Origin: Clostridia bacterium
Lineage (GTDB): Bacteria; Bacillota; Clostridia; TANB77; CAG-508
Reading direction: 5' to 3'
DNA: 47,537 bases
NCBI GenBank assembly: GCA_017409455.1
Contig: JAFQSS010000009.1
Coordinates: forward strand, 1 to 47,537
In this document: positions 42,342-47,537 of the stretch, in pieces
Layout: the number at the start of each line of letters is the position of its first letter
Numbering within the stretch: position 1 is the stretch's first letter
Program-made: the position numbers and the translations under genes
Notes under the pieces: generated by a model
Databases searched by the model: none
What the model was told of the DNA's origin: nothing
The model's input: the letters and a program-made list of their open reading frames with translations, nothing else

Positions 42342-42470
42342 TTAATCAACGCTCTTTGCAAATTCATTTACAATTAATTTATTAACAATACTATTAATGT
42401 ATTTTGTAATATCATCTATATTTTCATATTTGTTTTTCTCTATAACATTAAAAATAACTTTTTCGCACAT
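42342..42470 (-). CDS. 42-residue protein upstream of the recombinase
   Basis: MCEKVIFNVIEKNKYENIDD is the first part, then a helical, Asn/Ile-rich end. A strong AGAAGGAGG lies at the right distance, preceded by a hairpin (GTAGGA/TCCTAC at 42488-42510) that could control access to it. It lies directly before the recombinase gene on the same strand. It might be a recombination directionality factor (speculation), or another small regulator. No family recognised. Confidence 0.6.
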   Translation of the reverse strand: MCEKVIFNVIEKNKYENIDDITKYINSIVNKLIVNEFAKSVD

Positions 42471-42487
42471 AACAAGTTCCTCCTTCT

Positions 42488-42510
42488 GTAGGAAGTGCTA
42501 ATACTCCTAC
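42488..42510 (-). promoter_or_regulatory. Hairpin directly before a ribosome-binding site
   Basis: GTAGGA and TCCTAC pair around an 11-base loop, ending three bases before AGAAGGAGG of the 42-codon gene. Confidence 0.4.
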
Positions 42511-42546
42511 TATTGTAATTAATATTCAAAAGGGCTTGTATTTGTG

Positions 42547-42581
42547 CAAAAAAATAAAGCCCCTTCTACAATTTTGGCTTT
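42547..42581 (-). terminator. Terminator of the HTH gene
   Basis: AAAGCC pairs with GGCTTT around a 14-base loop, with TTTATTTTTTTGC following on the minus strand. Confidence 0.75.
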
Positions 42582-42600
42582 AAACTAAAAATATATTTAA

Positions 42601-43044
42601 TTAACATATGACTCTCCTTTGAATAGGATTTATAACATTACTAACTCTTTTAGGTACATCACACGCGTAGTTAAATCCTTTTCTTAATACTAAATCACTT
42701 GAATTATTATCATATATAAACATTTGTCTATTCCATTTTGCAAATGATATATCTGATATTTTACACGAATATGATAGTTCTTTACTAGCTTGAATATGTT
42801 GTAATTTCATTTGTTCTTCGAGTTGCTTATCATTTTGTCGTTTGTTTCTAATCCATTCACATTTGGATTTTTTTCGATTTTCTTTACTTAATTTAGTTCT
42901 ATATTCTTTTTCCTGAATATATCTAGTATCTTTTTGAATTACTTTAGTAACATATGATGGTCTAACATTTAATTCTTTTGCAATAATACTAGGCTTTTCA
43001 TGTAAATCATAAAATCGTGAAATAATTTCTTTTGTTTCTGCCAT
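42601..43044 (-). CDS. Putative HTH regulator of the island
   Basis: 147 residues. The N terminus, MAETKEIISRFYDL, then SIIAKELNVRPSYVTKVI, looks like a homeodomain-like or sigma-region-4-like HTH (about 4-36). The middle (45-90) is highly charged, the end contains Cys and Trp residues (YACDVPKR). No known family. Divergent from the zinc-finger gene over a promoter region with repeated TGTAATAGTTAA sites, so it is the natural candidate for binding them. AGGAGGTTATATT precedes the ATG. Confidence 0.65.
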   Translation of the reverse strand: MAETKEIISRFYDLHEKPSIIAKELNVRPSYVTKVIQKDTRYIQEKEYRTKLSKENRKKSKCEWIRNKRQNDKQLEEQMKLQHIQASKELSYSCKISDISFAKWNRQMFIYDNNSSDLVLRKGFNYACDVPKRVSNVINPIQRRVIC

Positions 43045-43116
43045 AATATAACCTCCTTTCTTTGGTGAAAAATCTAGATATAGTAATACTATTACACATA
43101 TTTTTGGGCTAATTAC

Positions 43117-43145
43117 TTGACTATTTTTGAAAGAGCCTGTATAAT
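43117..43145 (+). promoter_or_regulatory. Promoter of the zinc-finger/nuclease operon
   Basis: TTGACT (43117-43122), 17 bases, TATAAT (43140-43145). An operator-like site (43148-43160) covers the expected start point. Confidence 0.85.
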
Positions 43146-43147
43146 AA

Positions 43148-43197
43148 GTGTAATAGTTAATTTGTTTTAACTATTAACATTATAGTGTAATAGTTAA
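43148..43197. promoter_or_regulatory. Repeated operator-like sites between divergent genes
   Basis: GTGTAATAGTTAA occurs at 43148-43160 and at 43185-43197, with an inverted TTAACTATTA at 43167-43176 between them. A further inverted half-site CTATTACAC lies at 43089-43097. One copy overlaps the plus-strand start point, the other lies inside the spacer of the minus-strand promoter. Confidence 0.75.
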
Positions 43198-43207
43198 ATA
43201 ATGTCAA
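43179..43207 (-). promoter_or_regulatory. Promoter of the HTH gene
   Basis: TTGACA (43202-43207), 17 bases, TATAAT (43179-43184) on the minus strand, a perfect consensus. The spacer contains an operator-like site. Confidence 0.85.
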
Positions 43208-43250
43208 GTATTACATTATAAAAAATTAATTTTTTTTAGGAGAGTAAAAA

Positions 43251-44144
43251 ATGAATAAAGATTTAGTTACAGAATTTAGTACAGAATGGATTAAATACAG
43301 CGAATATACAACTAAAAAACAACCTTTTGGAGATGAATATATAGTTCCAAAAAAGAATGCAAAACCTATTAAATATAAAATATCGGAAGTAGCAGACCAA
43401 ATGATAATGGATTATATAGATATAGGTAAAACGTATGAGTTTGAAAAATATAAAGTAAAAGATATGATTATTGAGTTTGTTAAAAACTATGGACTGATTG
43501 GAATCATATCTTATATGCCATTGAATTTTAATTATATATCTAGTGAAAAGATATTTTTAAATAGTAATAATGATTTAGGTATGGAAGAAATATGGGATAG
43601 AAAACAATATTTAGAATACTTTTTCCCTTTTGATTTAAAAGATAAATTCAAATTTAAAGGAAATGATATATATGCTATAAAAAATGAAGAAACAACAGAT
43701 GAAGAAGTGTTGTGGGGTGGAAGTAGAGAATTTAGCATTCCATTTTCAAAGTTCTATGCAGAAAAAATTGAAGATATAGGAATCATTGCAAATAGAGTTT
43801 ATAATCAATTTATTGCTGCATATACATTTGATTTTAAAACACCATACAAAGAAAGAACATTTAAAGGTTTAGATTTCTTCAAAGCAAGAAACATTACAAT
43901 TAATGCAAAAGCTGGAGATACACATTTTTCTCTACAATGGGTATTTAACTCTTTAGCATCTGCATTAGATACAATTTTATTAGTAAAAATATGTGATAAA
44001 AATCAACCTTTAAGAATGTGTAAGCATTGTGAGAAACTATTTATAGCTGAAAATGTAAGAGCAGAATATTGTAGCCCACAATGTAGAAATCAAGCTAATG
44101 TATATAAAAGTAGAGAAAAGATTAAAGGTGAGAAAAATGACTAA
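43251..44144 (+). CDS. DUF6076-like protein with C-terminal zinc finger
   Basis: 297 residues. About 250 residues of helical domain without recognised motif are followed by a C-terminal zinc ribbon: C257-x2-C260-x13-C274-x3-C278 (CKHCEKLFIAENVRAEYCSP), with basic residues after it. This tail is typical of CGNR-like or DUF6076-like proteins that may bind nucleic acid. It is first in a two-gene operon and overlaps the next gene by 8 bases. RBS TTAGGAGAG. Function unknown. Confidence 0.8.
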   Translation: MNKDLVTEFSTEWIKYSEYTTKKQPFGDEYIVPKKNAKPIKYKISEVADQMIMDYIDIGKTYEFEKYKVKDMIIEFVKNYGLIGIISYMPLNFNYISSEKIFLNSNNDLGMEEIWDRKQYLEYFFPFDLKDKFKFKGNDIYAIKNEETTDEEVLWGGSREFSIPFSKFYAEKIEDIGIIANRVYNQFIAAYTFDFKTPYKERTFKGLDFFKARNITINAKAGDTHFSLQWVFNSLASALDTILLVKICDKNQPLRMCKHCEKLFIAENVRAEYCSPQCRNQANVYKSREKIKGEKND

Positions 44145-45648
44145 TCAAGAAAAAGCACAAGAAAATTATGAAAATGCAATAAGAAGATTTACTACTTGTG
44201 ATTTGCTAGAATATTTTTCAAGGGCATCAATAGAAGCATACAATGACAATAAAAGGGCTTTTACAATAGTAGATGTACCATATTATAATCGTAGAACTGG
44301 CGAAAAAGGAATTACTAAAGGCTTTAATTATGGTCAATGGGATTTAGTACAAATTTGCTATAATTCAATAAAATATAGTAATGATTATAGAGGTAGAAAG
44401 GTAGATGAATCATCATTCTATTATTTATTAAATGAGAATAAAATATATGAACAAGCATTAGAAGAATTAATTAGTACGGATCCTATATATTTATATGAAC
44501 ATTTACAATGTATTACTAATATTCAGTTTGATTTTCAATCTTTAACTCCTATTTGCAGATTTAATAGAATGTACCATATTTTTACTAATATTAATCAAAA
44601 TAAAAATTATAATCAGACTAATGAAGTATGTTATATTAATTTTGAACAGAAATTTAAAGAAATAACAAATATTGAGTACAATAAGTTTATATTGATTTAT
44701 TCTTTTATAATATTGCTTTCTGCAGGAAGAAATAAAACTAATATTTATGACTTAATTAATGATATTCAGTTTGATGTCGAAAAGTTGGGATTTTCAAAAG
44801 AAGATATTATTGCAGTAATCGAATTGCAAAGTCGTGACTATAGTTTTTATAAAAAAAGTAATAATTGGAATTTATTAAAATTTTATCCCATAGTAAAAAC
44901 TGATAAAGGTACAAATAAATATATAATAACCAATATTTTTTCTTTAATGTTAAGTTTTCCAGATGCTGTTTATTGGATTATAAGAAATTATTATGCAGAG
45001 AAAAATAGCAATGATTTTACTAATTACTTTGGAATATGTTTTGAAAACTATTTAAAAGAAGTTTTAGAATGTTACAATATAAATCATTTAAAGCTTTCGG
45101 AAAGTAAGAAACAGAAAATAAAAGTTCCAGATTGGAAGATAGAAACAGATAATTATATTTTTTTAGTAGAACAAAAAGCAGCACTATTTCCAATAGATAC
45201 ACGAACTATTACAAAAGAAGAAAGATATAAAAAAATAGAAGAATATTTTGATAAAACTTTGATAAAAGCATTTAAACAATTAAATTCTTACGAGATAAAC
45301 GATACTAACAAAACTGTAATACGTATATGCTTAACTTTTGAAAGAATTTATATGGAAGAAAATGCTAAATACATAGTTGAGCGAAAGATGGATTTTAAAA
45401 CAGATAAAAATTTAAATTGGATTGTAAATATAGATGAATTTGAAATATTAATGGAATTACTACATAATAATGAAGAAAAATTCAATCAAATAATTCAAGA
45501 AAAGATTAATTTAGAGGTTACTCAAGATAAAAATGGAAGAAATTTTGAAAAGATTCTAGGTGGATATAAATATAATTATACATCAAAAGAAATAAATCAT
45601 TTTGATAAAATAATGGATTATTTAAAATCAAAATTAAAAGATAGTTAA
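44137..45648 (+). CDS. Protein with RecB/Cas4-like nuclease motifs
   Basis: 503 residues from the ATG at 44137 (RBS AAAGGTGAG). An ATG 13 codons earlier is in frame but has no ribosome-binding site. The region 299-390 matches the PD-(D/E)XK pattern: GICFENYLKEVLE near 299-311, PD at 331-332, E345-x-K347 in LVEQKA, then Q381LNSY385 (a QxxxY-like motif as in RecB and Cas4). The N-terminal 280 residues are helical with no known domain. A DNA or RNA nuclease role is inference. Very AT-rich. Confidence 0.75.
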   Translation: MTNQEKAQENYENAIRRFTTCDLLEYFSRASIEAYNDNKRAFTIVDVPYYNRRTGEKGITKGFNYGQWDLVQICYNSIKYSNDYRGRKVDESSFYYLLNENKIYEQALEELISTDPIYLYEHLQCITNIQFDFQSLTPICRFNRMYHIFTNINQNKNYNQTNEVCYINFEQKFKEITNIEYNKFILIYSFIILLSAGRNKTNIYDLINDIQFDVEKLGFSKEDIIAVIELQSRDYSFYKKSNNWNLLKFYPIVKTDKGTNKYIITNIFSLMLSFPDAVYWIIRNYYAEKNSNDFTNYFGICFENYLKEVLECYNINHLKLSESKKQKIKVPDWKIETDNYIFLVEQKAALFPIDTRTITKEERYKKIEEYFDKTLIKAFKQLNSYEINDTNKTVIRICLTFERIYMEENAKYIVERKMDFKTDKNLNWIVNIDEFEILMELLHNNEEKFNQIIQEKINLEVTQDKNGRNFEKILGGYKYNYTSKEINHFDKIMDYLKSKLKDS

Positions 45649-45690
45649 TCGAGTAGAGAATAAATAATTATTTTATTTATTCCCTCTCAC

Positions 45691-45724
45691 ACCACCGTAC
45701 GTACCGTTCGGTATACGGCGGTTC
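45691..45724 (-). ncRNA. Group II intron domain V
   Basis: 34 nucleotides folding as a hairpin with GAAC tetraloop and the two-base bulge. The triad reads CGC, as in IIC introns. The maturase stop codon TGA overlaps its first bases. Confidence 0.8.
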
Positions 45725-47000
45725 AATCTGTACATTCAATATGTACCTTTTTATATTGGTCTAGTAGAAATACTAGACCTCTTTTTCTTAACCTCTCTAT
45801 GTTAATAGCAAACTTCATCCAGTCTGTCTTACAGATTAATTGATAACCTTTTCTTGAACATGCTAATTTATGTGCCACTTTCGTATCGATTCCTAATTGT
45901 TCTAATGCTCTTTGCCTTTTCGATATTTTCTTCCATTGCTTCCATATTACTATTCTTATCCTTGTTCTTAAATGTTCATCAATCTCTGCTATTCGGTTCT
46001 TCATATTTGCTATTCTAAAGTAATTTACCCAACCCCTTACTAGATAATTTATTTGTTTTATTCTATTATCTAAGCTTATGCTCCAACTCCTTTTTGTTAA
46101 TTGCTTTAGCTTTCTTATTAACTTTTGGTATGATTTTATATGTGGTTTCGGTTTCCATTTTCCTCCTTTTGCTACCCAAAAGCTAAACCCTAAATATTTT
46201 GTTTGTGTTGGTCTTGTTACTTTACTTTTCTCTGCGTTTACTTTTAATCCTAGTTTCTTCTCAATAAACTTCGTTATTGACTCTAAAACTCGGTTCGCTG
46301 CTTTTTCACTCTTAACAAGTATTATACAGTCATCTGCATATCTCACAAAGTTTAGACCTCTTGCTTCAAGTTCCTTGTCCAGCTCATTTAACATTATATT
46401 ACTTAGTAGTGGGCTTAAGTTTCCTCCTTGTGGAGTTCCTACTTTTGTTGCTTTAACAATTCCTTTATCCATTACTCCAGCACTCAGATATTTTCTTATT
46501 AGTGACACAACATCTCCATCTTTTATTGTTCTTCCTATTATTGTTATTAGTTTATCTTGGTTTACTGTGTCGAAGAATTTCTCTAAATCAATGTCAACTA
46601 TCCATTCATGCCCATCATTTAGATATTCTAGCGCTCTTATTACTGCTTGTTCACAACTTCTATTTGGTCTAAAACCAAAGCTATTGTCGTTAAATTGTTC
46701 TTCAAATATAGGACTTAACACCTGTACCATTGCCTGTTGTATTACTCTATCTGTTACAGTGGGTATTCCTAGATTTCTCATTTTACCGTTTTCTTTTGGT
46801 ATTTGAACTCTTTTCACAGGTTGCGGTTTGTATTTTCTTTTCCTTATTTGATTTAATATTCTGTCACTGTTTTTCTTTAGGTATTCAAATTCTTCTTCTA
46901 TTGTTATTCCATCAACACCTGCTACTCCTTTGTTTTGATATACTTTCTTGTATGCCTTGTTTAAGTTTTCTGGTTTAAGAATTTCTTCTAAAAGTTCCAT
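45723..47000 (-). CDS. ltrA: Group II intron reverse transcriptase/maturase
   Basis: 425 residues. RT domain with VDIDLEKFFDTV (RT3-4), VGTPQGGNLSPLLSN (RT5) and the catalytic FVRYADDC (RT5b, YADD). The maturase domain X (about 290-390) includes NYFRIANMKNRIAEIDEHLR. No HNH endonuclease domain follows, as in bacterial class C maturases. It helps splice and reverse-splice the surrounding intron. Frame intact, so possibly active. Confidence 0.95.
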   Translation of the reverse strand: MELLEEILKPENLNKAYKKVYQNKGVAGVDGITIEEEFEYLKKNSDRILNQIRKRKYKPQPVKRVQIPKENGKMRNLGIPTVTDRVIQQAMVQVLSPIFEEQFNDNSFGFRPNRSCEQAVIRALEYLNDGHEWIVDIDLEKFFDTVNQDKLITIIGRTIKDGDVVSLIRKYLSAGVMDKGIVKATKVGTPQGGNLSPLLSNIMLNELDKELEARGLNFVRYADDCIILVKSEKAANRVLESITKFIEKKLGLKVNAEKSKVTRPTQTKYLGFSFWVAKGGKWKPKPHIKSYQKLIRKLKQLTKRSWSISLDNRIKQINYLVRGWVNYFRIANMKNRIAEIDEHLRTRIRIVIWKQWKKISKRQRALEQLGIDTKVAHKLACSRKGYQLICKTDWMKFAINIERLRKRGLVFLLDQYKKVHIECTD

Positions 47001-47537
47001 ATCTGTTTCCTCTTTTCCTTTCCGTAGATAGATAAAACATTGATTTTGAGTAACCCTCTAAGATACGCTTATGCTCTCCTCATTAACACATTCTAATTAT
47101 TATCTATCACTAAATTTTCGGTAGTGAAAACACTACAAATTGTTCGGTCCTTCAAAAAAAATTTTTTCTACTATGACCTTTGCTGACTTCTTGTGATTAA
47201 CCTTTTTCGACCATATTTCGCTTTTGTACTTCTCGTCGTTTCCTAGCTACTCTACGTCCACAAGACCTCACAGGGTAGGCCTTTTAACTTTCCTCTTTTA
47301 CTCGCTTGATTTACTGGATAAGGTTACGTATATCTTTTGGGCTTTGACTTGCTATGTAGTCTTACCCTCTTATACAGCCTTGATATCAAGTTTTTGTACA
47401 TCGAGCCAAGATTTTGATACGCACTTCCTCCACTTCCACCTCACGATGGTTAGCTTGTGCTTCTCTATGTGGTTGGCGATATATACCTCCACTACGGACT
47501 TCCACCGATTAGTTAAACGACATGCCTGTCGCACATA

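Larger units (their letters stand above)
45653..47534 (-). mobile_element. Group IIC-type intron, complete
   Basis: The 5' end is GTGCGACAGGCATGTCG on the minus strand at 47534 (the GUGYG consensus). The maturase gene is at 45723-47000. Domain V, 34 nucleotides with the CGC triad (GAACCGCCGTATACC..), is at 45691-45724, followed by a domain VI-like stem GAATAAATAA/TTATTTATTC, and the 3' end is near 45653. The total is about 1.88 kb. It lies 4 bases past the stop codon of the nuclease-like gene and in the opposite orientation. The 5' exon is outside the window. Confidence 0.85.
40104..47537. mobile_element. Serine-recombinase island interrupting cotJC (right end not seen)
   Basis: Begins where cotJC sequence ends and holds a toxin-antitoxin pair, a serine recombinase close to this end, a 42-codon gene, an HTH protein, a divergent two-gene operon and a group II intron. 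A recombinase beside the left end and a truncated host gene are what a site-specific integrative element leaves. The right end and the other half of cotJC would lie beyond 47537. Confidence 0.7.

Noticed and set aside
43148..43197. Operator repeats as a possible replication origin iteron set
   Set aside because: No replication initiator gene on the island, and the repeats coincide with two promoters.
46078..46978. Long plus-strand open frames opposite the intron reverse transcriptase
   Set aside because: Antisense shadow of a well-conserved RT; no start signals.

Overview
The window is AT-rich DNA from a spore-forming member of the Bacillota, most likely an uncultured clostridial lineage (inference). 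The evidence is the low GC content, strong AGGAGG ribosome-binding sites, TTGACA/TATAAT promoters, and the sporulation genes spoIVA, yabG, spoIIP, spoVS and cotJABC. Most genes lie on the minus strand.

Layout. 1-6400: lysS, tRNA-Thr, small membrane proteins, and a probable two-protein replacement for GlmU (hexapeptide acetyltransferase plus eukaryotic-type UDPGP uridylyltransferase). 6500-9700: spoIVA behind a sigma-E-like promoter, then tsaB-rimI. 9740-13410: a frameshifted lipoprotein, a YlmH-like S4 protein, and a CTP-transferase/Nudix/patatin cluster. 13500-18500: amidase-like protein, dehydrogenase-like protein, hemW-whiA-prmC, veg. 18600-28500: yabG (broken by two single-base insertions), DUF4364-nth, spoIIP, an XRE regulator, an MBL hydrolase, relA, recJ, Nudix, a candidate small RNA and a PemK/MazF-like toxin. 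28500-38900: recA with a LexA box, a peptide-binding protein, spoVS, ymdB, a MacB-type ABC transporter, a RelE/ParE-like pair and a DUF1846 protein. 39000-47537: cotJA-cotJB-cotJC, where cotJC stops after about 103 native residues and an island begins.

The island is the most unusual part. It starts inside cotJC and runs past the right edge. It carries a ParE-like toxin-antitoxin pair, a large serine recombinase, a 42-codon gene, an HTH protein, and divergently from the HTH protein a two-gene operon (zinc-finger DUF6076-like protein plus a protein with RecB/Cas4-like nuclease motifs). The divergent promoters share repeated operator-like sites. A complete group IIC-type intron follows. Interruption of a mother-cell spore-coat gene by a serine-recombinase island resembles the sigK/skin arrangement. 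The two-gene operon is a plausible cargo or defence module, but its function is unproven.

Scattered through the chromosomal part are families of short GC-rich palindromes (cores GGGACCTGGTCCC, GGGGACGGTCC, CGGGGACGGAGAT) in an otherwise AT-rich sequence, nearly always beside stop codons. One copy has been read into the C terminus of nth. I saw no CRISPR array, rRNA gene or replication origin.
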